Shown one piece after another: positions 30,104-39,340 of a stretch of 64,000 nt of DNA. Each line of letters begins with the position of its first letter. Positions within the stretch are counted from its first letter, which is position 1. Made by a program: the position numbers and the translations under genes. The DNA is taken from assembly GCA_021325275.1 (NCBI GenBank), contig JAJPHL010000032.1:62001-126000 (forward strand), in the 5' to 3' direction. The notes beneath the pieces were generated by a model. That model was not told the DNA's origin. It was given only the letters and a program-made list of their open reading frames with translations, and did not search any database. This stretch comes from Terriglobia bacterium (GTDB lineage Bacteria > Acidobacteriota > Terriglobia > JAJPHL01).

Positions 30104-31162
30104 CTAAACGAGAACGCCTTGGTTCGCCACGGAGATGTTGTTCCGCGTAGACTTTTTCACGTCATACATCGCGTTGTCCGCCATGTGAATCAGGTCCGCG
30201 CGATTCGTGGCGTCGGTTGGGAACGACGCCAGGCCAAAGCTGGCGGTCACGCGCAGGTTCAAGCCTTCTTCTTCCAGATACGTCCGCTCCGCTAACAAAC
30301 GATGCAAGCGGCGCGCCACTTGGATCGCCGCGCGCTTGCTGGTTTGCGGAAGCAGCAGCACAAATTCATCGCCGCCGTAGCGGAACGCCATGTCGATCAA
30401 TCGCAGATGGCTTTGCAGCACTTGACCGATTTGCGCGAGCAGCTTGCTTCCCACCAAATGTCCGTGAACGTCGTTGACCGCCTTGAAGCGATCGAGATCG
30501 ATGAAGATCAACGAAAATTCGTAGTTGTAGCGCGTGGAGCGATGGATTTCCGCTTCCAACATGTTGTTCAAGTGGCGCGAGTTGAACAAGCGCGTGCAAT
30601 CGTCGGTGATGGTCAGCTCGTGGATCTTTTGGACGTGGCGCGCGTTCTCGATGGCGATGGCCACGTAGTCGGCGAGCGCTTGCAACAGGAACAAATCCTC
30701 GCCTTCGAATTGCAACGGGTTCGGACAATTGATCAGCTCGATGACGCCGAGCACGCCGTCGCGTCCGCGCACCGGGATGCAAGCGATGGAACGCGTGACC
30801 ATGCGTGTCAAGTCGTCCACGCGCGAGGAAAATCGGGGATCGGTAGTCGTGTCAGGCACGTACACCGGTTGATTGTGCGCAGCGACCCAACCGGCGATGC
30901 CTTCGCCCATGCGCAAACGAATGTTGGTGAGCTTTTCAGCGGCCTCGCCCACCGCAATTTCGAAGCGCAACTCCGAGCCTTCGTTCTCCACCATCAGCAG
31001 CGACCACGTGTCCGGATGGAAGAAGGCGGAGATCTGCTGCATGATCGTCTCGAGCACCCGGTTATGGTCGAGGGTGGAGGTAAGCGCCTTGCCGACTTCG
31101 TGGAAGACGGCTAACTCGCGGACTTTCTTTTCGAGTTCGGCGATGCGTGCAGCAGAGTCCAT
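30104..31162 (-). CDS. GAF-GGDEF diguanylate cyclase
   Basis: Makes cyclic di-GMP from two GTP. A short coiled coil (AARIAELEKKVRELAVFHEVGKAL) leads into a GAF domain (about residues 20-165) and then GGDEF (about 175-340). The active site RYGGDEFVLLLP is intact. An RxxD inhibitory site (RLID) lies exactly five residues before GGDEF, so product inhibition is expected. The Met at 31162 is preferred over the track start, which is a TTG codon at 31192 without a ribosome site. There is no membrane segment. A PilZ gene precedes it on the same strand. Confidence 0.93.
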   Translation of the reverse strand: MDSAARIAELEKKVRELAVFHEVGKALTSTLDHNRVLETIMQQISAFFHPDTWSLLMVENEGSELRFEIAVGEAAEKLTNIRLRMGEGIAGWVAAHNQPVYVPDTTTDPRFSSRVDDLTRMVTRSIACIPVRGRDGVLGVIELINCPNPLQFEGEDLFLLQALADYVAIAIENARHVQKIHELTITDDCTRLFNSRHLNNMLEAEIHRSTRYNYEFSLIFIDLDRFKAVNDVHGHLVGSKLLAQIGQVLQSHLRLIDMAFRYGGDEFVLLLPQTSKRAAIQVARRLHRLLAERTYLEEEGLNLRVTASFGLASFPTDATNRADLIHMADNAMYDVKKSTRNNISVANQGVLV

Positions 31163-31292
31163 GAAACTTAAACCTGGATCGGGCACGGGCAACGACTAGC
31201 CCAGTATACCGTACAGATGACACGGATCAACAGCGGGTTCACAAGCGTGTGCCGTGGGAGGTGGCGGCGACGAGCGCGTCGGGCGGTGTTCC

Positions 31293-31667
31293 TTAAAACG
31301 CTTTGACGAACTCGTAATCCTCGATGGTCGCGGCGACGCCGATGGATTCGTCTTCGCCGCGCTCCACCCGCACGATCCGGCCGGTGCATTTCACCTGGAT
31401 CGCATTTCCTTGGCAGAGTTCGGGGGGCAGCGTCACCTGGCATTCCAGTTGTGTGCCCAACTCGAAGTCGCCTTGGAGGCTGAAGTACAGCCCGCGGGCA
31501 GAGATATCTTTGGTGGACGCTTCCACGACCTGGGCGGTTTGGGTACGGACCCGCACGAGCATGGGAAGCGCGAGATCGAACCTGCGATGGATCCTTCGTT
31601 CAGCTCCGGTCACGGTGTCTCCGATCGGTTTCGACGCTTGGAGTTTTGGTGCAAACTCTTGCAACAT
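31293..31667 (-). CDS. PilZ-domain c-di-GMP-binding protein
   Basis: A small single-domain receptor for c-di-GMP. The binding motifs are present: RRIHRRFDLALP (RxxxR type) and TKDISARGLYFSL (D/NxSxxG type). It ends with a typical barrel strand pattern (CTGRIVRVERGEDESIGVAA). The ATG at 31667 has GGAG nine bases upstream; the track start at 31682 is TTG. It lies about 130 bp upstream of the diguanylate cyclase, so signal maker and receptor are probably co-regulated. Confidence 0.88.
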   Translation of the reverse strand: MLQEFAPKLQASKPIGDTVTGAERRIHRRFDLALPMLVRVRTQTAQVVEASTKDISARGLYFSLQGDFELGTQLECQVTLPPELCQGNAIQVKCTGRIVRVERGEDESIGVAATIEDYEFVKAF

Positions 31668-31911
31668 CCTTAATATCTCCAATCCTGCTGTCAGGAGCCA
31701 TCAGGTCGATCAATTGTCCAGTTCACAATAACTTAACGAACAGATGTTATGTACAGCTCGAGCCCGTTCGCTTATCACGTAAGCACTTTGCTGGCCATCC
31801 GATAGTACTGGCAATGTTAGGGGTCACCCTTAGGAGACTAGCTCGTTAGTCCTGGTGGCCCAGGTACCACGCCTAGGCCTACCGCCGGAGCGCGCCCTTG
31901 GCAGATTCCCT

Positions 31912-31940
31912 TTGAATAAGGACCGAACCGTTGCTATCCT
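31912..31940 (+). promoter_or_regulatory. Candidate sigma-70 promoter for the Ntn-hydrolase-like gene
   Basis: TTGAAT (31912-31917), a 17-bp spacer and TATCCT (31935-31940) lie just before the GGAGGT ribosome site of the next gene. The rest of the 31668-31965 gap shows no gene or repeat. Confidence 0.4.
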
Positions 31941-31965
31941 GACCCCAACCACCTGGAGGTGCATG

Positions 31966-34671
31966 ATGCGCCGTCTTACCTGCTTGCTTTTCGTGACGCT
32001 CGCCGCGCACGCTGCGAGCTTTCGGCTGGACACCGACTGGACCGCGATTCACGGAAGCGCCACGCCCGACGCGGCCGTCATGCACGCGAATCACAAGTCG
32101 CTGCGCGTTGAAGCGGGTAATGGTGCACAAGACGCTTCGGCGCGATCGATGCCGTTGCGGCTGAAGTTAGGCCAGCGCTACGAGATCAGCGCATGGGTCC
32201 GCACGGAAAACCTCACGGTGCGCGATACGGACCGCTCGCCCATCGCGGTCGGCGCCGCGCTGACCATGGCATCGATGCCCTTCGACGTGCATTCCGCGTC
32301 ACTCGGCGGCACGCACGATTGGACGCGCCTCACTCTGCGGTTCGTCGCCAGCCGCACAGAGGACTCCATCGTACTGATCGCCGGCCGCGATGGCGCGCTC
32401 GGCGGAAAAGCGTGGTTCGAAGGCGTCACGCTCGACGAAACTTCAGCGCAAGACGAATGGCCTACGCGCGACGCGGTGCAAACCATCGGTCCCGCGTATC
32501 GCTATCCCGCGGCGGGATGGATTTACCTGCACATCGAAGGAAAGCCCTACGAGCGCGGTTATCAACACGGCTATCTGATGGCGCGCGAGATTCCGGAATA
32601 CCTGGCGCGATGCGCGTTTGTGTTGGGCGGGAAGTCGGATGAGGAAACGTGGAACCACTACCGGACCGCGGCGAATGCGCTCTTCCTGCGCGGATTCGAT
32701 CGCGAGATCCTGGAAGAAATGCGCGGCATCGCCGATGGAGCAAATGCCAACGGCGCGAAATGGCTCGACCGGAAACTGGACCTGGTCGATATCGTCGTCG
32801 CCAATACCGCGGTGGAAATGGGCGAACTCAAGTGGGCGATGTCGGTGACGCCGACGGGAATCGACCAGCTGAAATTCGACGCGCCGCCGTACGCGCCGAA
32901 AAAAGATCGTCCGAACGATCATTGCAGCGCCTTCGCGGCCACCGGGCCCGCCACGCGCGATGGCAAAATGATCATCGGCCACGTGACTTGGTGGCCGCAG
33001 GCTTGGGCGGAACAGACCAACGTGATGCTCGACATCAAGCCGGACACCGGCCATCGTATGATGATGCAAAGCTATCCCGGCGGAATCGAAAGCGGCACAG
33101 ACTGGTATCAAAACGACGCCGGCGTCGTGCTCACCGAAACCACCATCGATCAAACGCCGTTCAGCGCGCAAGGCACGCCGGTGGCGTTTCGGGCCCGGCG
33201 CGCGATTCAATACGGCGGCAATATCGACGAAGTGGTGCGCGAGCTTGGCACGCGCAACAACGGACTCTACACCAACGAGTGGATTATCGGCGACGCCAAG
33301 ACCAACGAAATCGCCATGTACGAATTGGGCACGAATCACACGCGCCTGTGGCGCAGCTCGAAAAACGAATGGTTCGGCGATACGCCCGGTTTTTACTGGG
33401 GCGATAACAATGCCAAGGATCTTGCAGTGAATGTCGAGGTGATGCCCGAACCTCAGGGCGAGCCCGGTTGGGCGCCCTACGTTCCGGGTATCCGCGACAT
33501 GGCGTGGATGGATTTGTATCGCAAATACAAAGGGCAAATCGACGAACAGTTCGCGTTTCTCGCTTTCGATCATGCGCCGCTCATCTCTGCCAGCACCATG
33601 GACTCGAAGATCGCCACCGCTGAAATGGCCAACAACATGATGGTGTGGGCGGAAATCGGCCGTCCCAATGAAAGCGTGTGGCTACCGCCGACAAATAATC
33701 CGGGACCGAGTCATGGACTTTTCCCCGGCGGGTATCGTCTCTTCACGGCGCAGCCGTTGACGAACCTGAAAGCGGTAGGCGAAGGCGAATCGGCGCGGAA
33801 CGACAAGAACACCACCGCCGTCGCAGCGCACAAGTCGTACGGCGATCGCGTCTGGAAAGGCTGGGTTCTGCCGGCGTCGGACGCCGACACCTGGTTTGTG
33901 GCCGGATCTGCTGCGTACTATCGCGTCTTGCAAGCGGAGGATTACGACGCGGCGTTGGAAGAGCAGCGCGTTCGCTATCGCGGTTGGAAGTTGAGCCCCG
34001 ATAATCCGATGGTTCGATTCCAGCGGGAACGCACCAAAGGCGCGTTGTTCCTCGATCAATTGCGCCGAAAGATGGGCGACGACGCGTTTTTCAAACTGAT
34101 GGAAGATTATTTCGCGGCCAACACGACGAAAACGGTGACCGCGCAATCGTTCCTCGACAAAGCCGGCGTAAGATTCGATTTCACCGAGCCGCCCGCGGGT
34201 CCCGCGTATCTTCCCGGCGATATCAACCGCCGGTTATCTTCCGCGGTGATCGTTTACGGCACGGCGGCGGAAGCGGGAATGAATCGCTATGCGGCGGAAC
34301 AGTTGCAGCTTCGCTATCGCGATCGCAACCAAGTGAACGTGGAAATCCGCAAGGATTTCGAAGCTTCGGACGAAGAGTTGCGGCACCGCGACGTGATTTT
34401 CGTCGGGCGTCCGGCGACCAATTCGTCGCTGGCCTCATGGGCCCGCAAAATCGGATTGCAGTATGACGGCGGATTGATCCAGCACAACAACGCGATGTTT
34501 GCGTCGGACCGCCATTCGCTGGTCATGGCGGCGGAGAATCCGCTGGATTCCTCGCACATGTTGCTGGTGATCGCGGGCAACACGCCTCTCGGCACGGTGC
34601 AGGCCTTGAACAGCGAAGACAAGCCAACGCCTGTGGTCGTGCTGGAAGACGGCAAGCCGCTGGAAAAGTGA
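31966..34671 (+). CDS. Secreted Ntn-hydrolase-like protein (phospholipase B-like / C45-like)
   Basis: Starts at the second of two tandem ATGs, six bases after GGAGG. The 901-residue protein has a signal peptide (RRLTCLLFVTLAAHAA). Residues about 20-160 look like a carbohydrate-binding beta-sandwich (GQRYEISAWVRTENL, WTRLTLRFVAS). The central domain has PYERGYQHGYLMA and a possible nucleophile cysteine in DHCSAFAATGPATRDGKMI followed by GHVTWW, as in phospholipase-B-like and C45 acyltransferase Ntn-hydrolases. A third region (after about 740) is unassigned. Hydrolysis of an amide or acyl bond outside the cytoplasm is inferred. Confidence 0.7.
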   Translation: MRRLTCLLFVTLAAHAASFRLDTDWTAIHGSATPDAAVMHANHKSLRVEAGNGAQDASARSMPLRLKLGQRYEISAWVRTENLTVRDTDRSPIAVGAALTMASMPFDVHSASLGGTHDWTRLTLRFVASRTEDSIVLIAGRDGALGGKAWFEGVTLDETSAQDEWPTRDAVQTIGPAYRYPAAGWIYLHIEGKPYERGYQHGYLMAREIPEYLARCAFVLGGKSDEETWNHYRTAANALFLRGFDREILEEMRGIADGANANGAKWLDRKLDLVDIVVANTAVEMGELKWAMSVTPTGIDQLKFDAPPYAPKKDRPNDHCSAFAATGPATRDGKMIIGHVTWWPQAWAEQTNVMLDIKPDTGHRMMMQSYPGGIESGTDWYQNDAGVVLTETTIDQTPFSAQGTPVAFRARRAIQYGGNIDEVVRELGTRNNGLYTNEWIIGDAKTNEIAMYELGTNHTRLWRSSKNEWFGDTPGFYWGDNNAKDLAVNVEVMPEPQGEPGWAPYVPGIRDMAWMDLYRKYKGQIDEQFAFLAFDHAPLISASTMDSKIATAEMANNMMVWAEIGRPNESVWLPPTNNPGPSHGLFPGGYRLFTAQPLTNLKAVGEGESARNDKNTTAVAAHKSYGDRVWKGWVLPASDADTWFVAGSAAYYRVLQAEDYDAALEEQRVRYRGWKLSPDNPMVRFQRERTKGALFLDQLRRKMGDDAFFKLMEDYFAANTTKTVTAQSFLDKAGVRFDFTEPPAGPAYLPGDINRRLSSAVIVYGTAAEAGMNRYAAEQLQLRYRDRNQVNVEIRKDFEASDEELRHRDVIFVGRPATNSSLASWARKIGLQYDGGLIQHNNAMFASDRHSLVMAAENPLDSSHMLLVIAGNTPLGTVQALNSEDKPTPVVVLEDGKPLEK

Positions 34672-34697
34672 CTTAGCGTAATGCGATGGTTGGAATC

Positions 34698-34720
34698 GTT
34701 ATGTCGCTCGCTTCGCGAGC
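34698..34720. repeat. REP-like hairpin, copy 2
   Basis: ATGTC followed by GCTCGC-TTC-GCGAGC (hairpin 34706-34720). The stem differs from copy 1 at paired positions, so base pairing is kept. It lies about 40 bp from the target site of the mobile cassette. Confidence 0.65.
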
Positions 34721-34759
34721 TTCTTTATCTACACCGGAAACGCACTTACTCTGTGGGCT

Positions 34760-34769
34760 ACAATATGCC
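34760..34769. repeat. Left copy of target-site duplication
   Basis: ACAATATGCC immediately outside the cassette; the identical ten bases occur at 39341-39350 on the other side. Because the inverted repeat may begin at C34769, the duplication is nine or ten bases, which fits IS4-family elements. Confidence 0.85.
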
Positions 34770-34864
34770 ACTGCTGTCCAAGATAGCTTCGTCCTGAAAG
34801 TCGCTGCATTGAAAAACACGTGTGTTAGACGGTCTGAAAGCCACGGTGCGGGATGAGGTTAGCC

Positions 34865-35119
34865 TCATGCGCGAGACTCGGCTGTCCGAAACGGAGCGGG
34901 AAAAAGGGGCCACTGCTCGGCGACGGGAATCAGAGGAGGAGTTCGGAAGGGATTCCGTAACCACTCCGGCAGATCTCGATAAGTAAATAGGTTGAGGCGC
35001 AGCAGCGCGGCGAGATTGGACAGCGACCAGTTGATTGCGGAGAGGTGATGGAGCCATTTGAGCAGCAGCATCGCCAGCAAGGCTGTCCAAATCTGTCTGG
35101 CTCCTGACTTCTCGCTCAT
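34865..35119 (-). pseudogene. IS4-family transposase, C-terminal fragment
   Basis: The 84-codon frame reads ARQIWTALLAMLLLKWLHHL, then NWSLSNLAALLRLNLFTYRD and NPFRTPP...VAEQWPLF, the usual end of IS4-family transposases (QIWTA, SLSNLxALLRxNLFTYRDL). The DDE catalytic residues lie upstream in the family and are absent here. The frame begins inside the last codon of the cargo gene, so the junction lies close to 35119. It is not functional. Confidence 0.85.
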
Positions 35120-38100
35120 TAGGGCTGGGCTTGCACCGCAATCGTTACAACATTTGAGCTCACGCCATTCAAAGTTACAAACACCGGAATCGCGTTGCCG
35201 AGCGGCGTACCGCTGCCCAGCAGGGCGGTGATTTGATACAAGCCCACATAACCGGGTGCCAGTCCCGAAAAGTAGACGATGGACACAGGGACGCCACCTA
35301 CAGTCACCGTCGGCATCGCGGAGTTCGCCAAGTCTGGCGGCGGGTTGATGGCGGGAGGTATGCCGGGCTGAGGCGGAATCACGGCGGGTACGCCGTCCGC
35401 GTAATCGCGATCAACCGAGCCTAAGCCCGTGCAATAGATCGCGATGCTCTGATTGACGGCGACGGGCTGGCTCTGCGCGCCGGGGATGCTGTTCAACGGG
35501 GCCGCGAAGATCGAAGTCCCATTGATCAGAATCGCGCCCTGTCCCGTGCCCTGTTGATTGACAGAAAAGATCGCCGGCGCTTCCGCTGCGAGCGAAATCG
35601 TCTGAGCGTTGCTGGTGATGCCGTTGTTCACTACCGCGATCTGCGATTGCGTTTGATTCAACAGCCGCCAAGGCACTTGGAAATTGACCTGGGTGGGCGA
35701 CACATAGATCAACGGGGCGGGGGTTCCATCGACCAACACCATCGTTCCGCCCAAAGACGTTGGCAACGGTGTGACGGACGCCACAAAAGTTCCGGACGCG
35801 AGCGTCGCGCCGAACACCGAGCCGAGCATACCGCCGGCCAGCGACGTGGTGTATCGCGCACCGCTCACGACGCCGCCATTCGTAATCACCGGCGGCTTTG
35901 TTGAAGTGATCGCAAAAGGTAAGGCGTTCGACAGTCCTCCTCCCGGGCTGGCGGTGCTAACCGAAACTTGCGCCGTGCCGGCCGCGGCAAGGTCCGCGCT
36001 GGTTGTCGTGAATTGCAGTTGGCTTTCGCTCAGCAACGTCGGAGTGCGCGGCGATCCGTTCCACAGCACTGTCGACGCCGAGGTGAATCCTTCGCCATAT
36101 ACGACAGCACTGGTTGCGGCGCTACCCGGCGCGGCGCTGTTCGGGGATATCCACACCGCCAGCGGCACGGGATTGCTCACCGCGACTGTCGCCGCTGCGC
36201 CGGCGATGAATGTGTCGGTGTAGGTGCCGCCAGCCTGGGCGGGCGTGTCGGGAATCGTGTAGACGGAGCTGCCGCCCGTTGACTGGGCCGTATAACTTTG
36301 TCCAAGCGTGGCCGTCGCGGGAATCGGCACGAGCAGTTCGCCCAGCTTGAACGTACCTGTTGGCGCAGGATGCATCAGAGTCCACGTGAGTTTCATGGTG
36401 CCGAAGCCACCGCTGGTATCGATCCTTGGCGGTGGGAGAGATGGATCGGCCTGGAAGCCCAGCGCGCTTGTGAATGCCGGCGCTGCGCCGACCGGCGCGG
36501 CGACCAAAGTAACGGAGAACGTAGTGAGCGGATAAGCAACGTCCGACACCAAGGTCAGCGGCACGCGCCCGACGCCGCCGGGTGCCCCTGCGTCCGTCGC
36601 GGCCGTCGCGACGTGTGAAGCAATGCTCTGTGATACCGCAACGGACTGTCCTGCAACCGTCAGCGTTGTGGAACGCGCGGCCAACGTGGTATTCGGCGCG
36701 ACGGTAAAAAATACCGTGGCGATTCCCGACGAGTTGGCGCCCTGTGTGATGGTCGCCCATGACGCGCCGCTCGATGCTTGCCAAGCGCAAATATTGGAAT
36801 TCGCGGTGACCTTCACCGTCACACTACTTCCCGCGCCGGGAGACGCATAGCTGGCGATGGAGTTGGAAAACTGGCAGGTCGCAGGATTGCCATCGGTGAT
36901 CTTGGCCACGAACGTGTGTCCAAAGGGCGAGGGCGTTGAAAAAAGCGCGTTAATGATCGGAAAATCCACATAGGCGTCGCCCACTACGAAGACCGCGCCA
37001 GTGGCATCGATCGCCACGCCGGTTCCCCCGTCGCCGCCGAGGGTGCTTCCGAGATAGGTGGAATAAATGAAATGACTGCCGTCCGCGGCGATCTTGGCAA
37101 CGAACGTGGTCCCTATTCCATTTGGCGGCTGGGTGTACGAGGACTGGAGCGCATTGGCCACCGGAAAATCGTTCGATTCCGTATCGCCGGTCACCGCCAC
37201 ATTCCCCGCCGCGTCTACGGCTATGGCCTGCACTTCGTCCTGCCCGCTGCCGCCAAGAAAGGTGGAGTAGACCAGCGCCGATCCGGCGGCATTCAGTTTG
37301 GTTACAAATCCATCGAAGCTCCCGCCCAGTTTCGTTTGTAGGACGCCGGCGATGGGAAAGTCCGGGGAAGCGGTACCTCCTCCGATGTATGCATTGCCAG
37401 CGCCGTCCACGGCGATACAGTTGCTCTGCTCATTAACAGTGCCGCCCAAGTAAGTGGAGTAAGCCAATGCGCCGCTGGGGTTGAACTTACTGACGAACGT
37501 TGGCGCCACGCGCGATTGAAAAGCATTCATCAAAGGAAAATTCTTGGACGTTGTATTGCCGGTCACGTAAACACTCCCGGCCGAGTCGACGGCGATCCCA
37601 TTCGCTCTGTCGCTTCCGCTTCCACCCAGAAACGTGGAGTAAACCAAAGCCGACCCGGCCGGGTTCAGTTTGCTGACGAAGGCATTTCCCTGACCGGCCA
37701 GCGTGCTCTGGTAGGCATTGACCACCGGAAAGTCCGGTGAACTGGTTCCTCCTGCGACGTAGGCATTGCCTGCGGAGTCGACCGCGATCCCGTAAATCGT
37801 CTGGTATCCCGATCCTCCAAGATAAGTGGAGTACACCAGAGCCGTGCCGGCCGCGTTGAGCTTCGCCACAAAACCAGAAGCAGGCTTCGACTGGATTGGA
37901 TTGACCAACGGAAAGTTGGACCCTGTGGTTCCGACGACATAGACGTTGCCCGCGGAATCCACCGCCAAACCATAGATGAAGGTCGAATAACTTCCGCTTA
38001 AGTAAGTCGAATAGATCAGCGCCGTACCCGCCGCGTTGAACTTGGTGATGAAACCGGTAAAGCAAGCGCCATACGAACTCTTCACGCAGGTCGCTTGAAG

Positions 38101-38910
38101 CGGGTTCACCAGCGGAAAGTCAGGGGATTCCGCCACGCCGGCGACATAGATGTTACCCGCGGCATCCACCGCGACGGCCAGCGCGTTGTCAGGAAGGCTT
38201 CCGCCCAAGTAAGTCGAGAAGACCAGCGTCGGATCGATGACCAACGGACGCATACGGTCGTAGCGGCCCAACTGAAAACCAATCGAGCGTCCGCGCCGCG
38301 TGAAGTGGACCTCAATCGGGCGGCCATCCTGGTAGGCGATCGGCTTGTCGACGCGCAGCGACCCCGCGATCAGATCCCCGTTGTTGGTGATGGTCACATG
38401 ATCCGCGCCGTCGAAGCGCATCAGGAGCGAGCGCGGATCGGCTTGCGGCGCGAGATGAAAATCGTATTCCAGCTTGCCGCGGCGGCCATGGTAAACAACG
38501 TCGACGCCGGGGTACACGTCCCCGAATCGTACCTGACCGTAGTTCACGATGGCGGTACGCCATTTGCGAGAGTCGCTTCCAATGATGTAGTTGCTGGTGC
38601 CTGGCAGGGGATCGAGTCCGGCTACCGCGGCCTTCGAACTCGCTCCTAAGAGCCGCATCGTAACCTGTCCGAACACCGCGCGATCCGCGCCCACGCGAAC
38701 GACCGAACTCGGGCCGCGCGCCAGAAAGCTCCGGCCGTCTTGCAGGGCCTCAAAGGAGAGAGGCAATCGACCGTAGCGGGCAAGAATTTCGGCACGATCC
38801 GCCGCGTGAAGCGCAGTCGCCAGAAAAATGAACGAAAGTGCGACTAGCGTGGCACGGCGGAGCAGAGCGCCCGGAGTCGGCGTCCTTCCTTGAGAAACGA
38901 TGTCAGCCAC
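35119..38910 (-). CDS. Giant secreted SBBP-repeat beta-propeller protein with BACON-like, IPT/TIG and TIGR03437 domains (cassette cargo)
   Basis: The 1263-residue protein starts at GTG with GAGG eight bases upstream. It has a signal peptide (RRATLVALSFIFLATALHAA). Residues about 30-200 are the N-terminal domain that commonly precedes SBBP repeats (YPGVDVVYHGRRGKLEYDFHL, read in part). Residues about 225-620 hold about nine SBBP repeats (STYLGGS, AVDAAGNIYVAG, DFPLVN). Then come a BACON-like domain (CAWQASSGASWATITQG), a cohesin-like sandwich, an IPT/TIG domain and TIGR03437. The C-terminus reads SNVVTIAVQAQP; related proteins stop at VQ, so the last three residues probably come from the transposon junction. 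It is likely cell-surface or extracellular; the function is unknown. Confidence 0.88.
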   Translation of the reverse strand: MADIVSQGRTPTPGALLRRATLVALSFIFLATALHAADRAEILARYGRLPLSFEALQDGRSFLARGPSSVVRVGADRAVFGQVTMRLLGASSKAAVAGLDPLPGTSNYIIGSDSRKWRTAIVNYGQVRFGDVYPGVDVVYHGRRGKLEYDFHLAPQADPRSLLMRFDGADHVTITNNGDLIAGSLRVDKPIAYQDGRPIEVHFTRRGRSIGFQLGRYDRMRPLVIDPTLVFSTYLGGSLPDNALAVAVDAAGNIYVAGVAESPDFPLVNPLQATCVKSSYGACFTGFITKFNAAGTALIYSTYLSGSYSTFIYGLAVDSAGNVYVVGTTGSNFPLVNPIQSKPASGFVAKLNAAGTALVYSTYLGGSGYQTIYGIAVDSAGNAYVAGGTSSPDFPVVNAYQSTLAGQGNAFVSKLNPAGSALVYSTFLGGSGSDRANGIAVDSAGSVYVTGNTTSKNFPLMNAFQSRVAPTFVSKFNPSGALAYSTYLGGTVNEQSNCIAVDGAGNAYIGGGTASPDFPIAGVLQTKLGGSFDGFVTKLNAAGSALVYSTFLGGSGQDEVQAIAVDAAGNVAVTGDTESNDFPVANALQSSYTQPPNGIGTTFVAKIAADGSHFIYSTYLGSTLGGDGGTGVAIDATGAVFVVGDAYVDFPIINALFSTPSPFGHTFVAKITDGNPATCQFSNSIASYASPGAGSSVTVKVTANSNICAWQASSGASWATITQGANSSGIATVFFTVAPNTTLAARSTTLTVAGQSVAVSQSIASHVATAATDAGAPGGVGRVPLTLVSDVAYPLTTFSVTLVAAPVGAAPAFTSALGFQADPSLPPPRIDTSGGFGTMKLTWTLMHPAPTGTFKLGELLVPIPATATLGQSYTAQSTGGSSVYTIPDTPAQAGGTYTDTFIAGAAATVAVSNPVPLAVWISPNSAAPGSAATSAVVYGEGFTSASTVLWNGSPRTPTLLSESQLQFTTTSADLAAAGTAQVSVSTASPGGGLSNALPFAITSTKPPVITNGGVVSGARYTTSLAGGMLGSVFGATLASGTFVASVTPLPTSLGGTMVLVDGTPAPLIYVSPTQVNFQVPWRLLNQTQSQIAVVNNGITSNAQTISLAAEAPAIFSVNQQGTGQGAILINGTSIFAAPLNSIPGAQSQPVAVNQSIAIYCTGLGSVDRDYADGVPAVIPPQPGIPPAINPPPDLANSAMPTVTVGGVPVSIVYFSGLAPGYVGLYQITALLGSGTPLGNAIPVFVTLNGVSSNVVTIAVQAQP

Positions 38911-39115
38911 AGTTGGAACCTCGTCTTATTGACAGCAGGTGAAGGGCCAACCGAAAAATTGAAATGGCGGGGATTCGGGACGCGACGGCGCGGCTCCAAA
39001 GTGCAAATTGTGCGCCACGAGCGTAAGTCCTGCGTGCTGGCACACCGATTATCCCGGCATCGCTCCAACCCAGAGGCCGCGGCTATTGAATACGTCGAAG
39101 TGCAGCCCAGGCTGA
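38911..39115. other. Cargo-gene upstream region within the cassette
   Basis: About 200 bp between the cargo start and the transposase N-terminal remnant. Short frames on both strands resemble no known protein. The cargo promoter should lie here, but no convincing -35/-10 pair was found. Confidence 0.4.
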
Positions 39116-39229
39116 TTATGTGCGAATCACGGCCCATCCGGACGTTGGGATATTGTTGACGAGTCGGGCGAATTCGGTGCGGGGAAAATCTTGCAGTAGT
39201 TGCTGGAACAGACTGGCCGCTTGTACCAT
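39116..39229 (-). pseudogene. IS4-family transposase, N-terminal fragment
   Basis: Too short for the ORF track. From ATG 39229 the minus strand reads MVQAASLFQQLLQDFPRTEF then ARLVNN, which matches the N-terminus of IS4-family transposases (SLFSQLLxxFPRTEFAxLV). It then departs into unrelated residues and a stop at 39116. The start lies about 110 bp inside the right terminal repeat, a normal distance. Together with the C-terminal fragment at 34865-35119 it shows one transposase split by cargo. Confidence 0.8.
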
Positions 39230-39340
39230 GGATAAGCCTGCAGATCGCTGGTGGGGAAACTTGCCTGAACAACTCGATTCTCCAACAGCCGATCAGGAGG
39301 ACAATCCACTTCCCTCAAAAACCTATCTTGGACACGAGTG

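Larger units (their letters stand above)
34769..39340 (-). mobile_element. IS4-family-derived mobile insertion cassette carrying an SBBP/TIGR03437 gene
   Basis: Terminal inverted repeats CACTGCTGTCCAAGATAG (34769-34786) and the complement of CTATCTTGGACACGAGTG (39323-39340) match at 16 of 18 positions. The outside flanks carry a 9-10 bp direct duplication. Inside, the minus strand encodes the first 25 or so residues of an IS4-type transposase next to the right end (39229-39116) and about 80 C-terminal residues next to the left end (35119-34865). The middle of the transposase is missing, and a 3.8-kb secreted-protein gene stands in its place. Joining the flanks restores GGGCTACAATATGCC plus a GCTGGC-TTC-GCCAGC hairpin, an intact REP-like element like that at 3061-3136. 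Such transposase-less cassettes are known as MICs in the IS231 branch of the IS4 family. A decayed composite transposon is the alternative. Confidence 0.82.

Noticed and set aside
34758-35141. 127-codon ORF overlapping the transposase remnant
   Set aside because: Other frame of the same strand; the 84-codon frame carries the real transposase similarity.
35119-38910. Cargo gene considered as a toxin or polymorphic adhesin system
   Set aside because: No toxin domain, immunity gene or repeat-swapping cassette is visible; SBBP plus TIGR03437 explains the sequence.
38844-39272. 142-codon ORF upstream of the SBBP gene
   Set aside because: Runs through the IS remnant, the leader and the SBBP start without protein-like composition.
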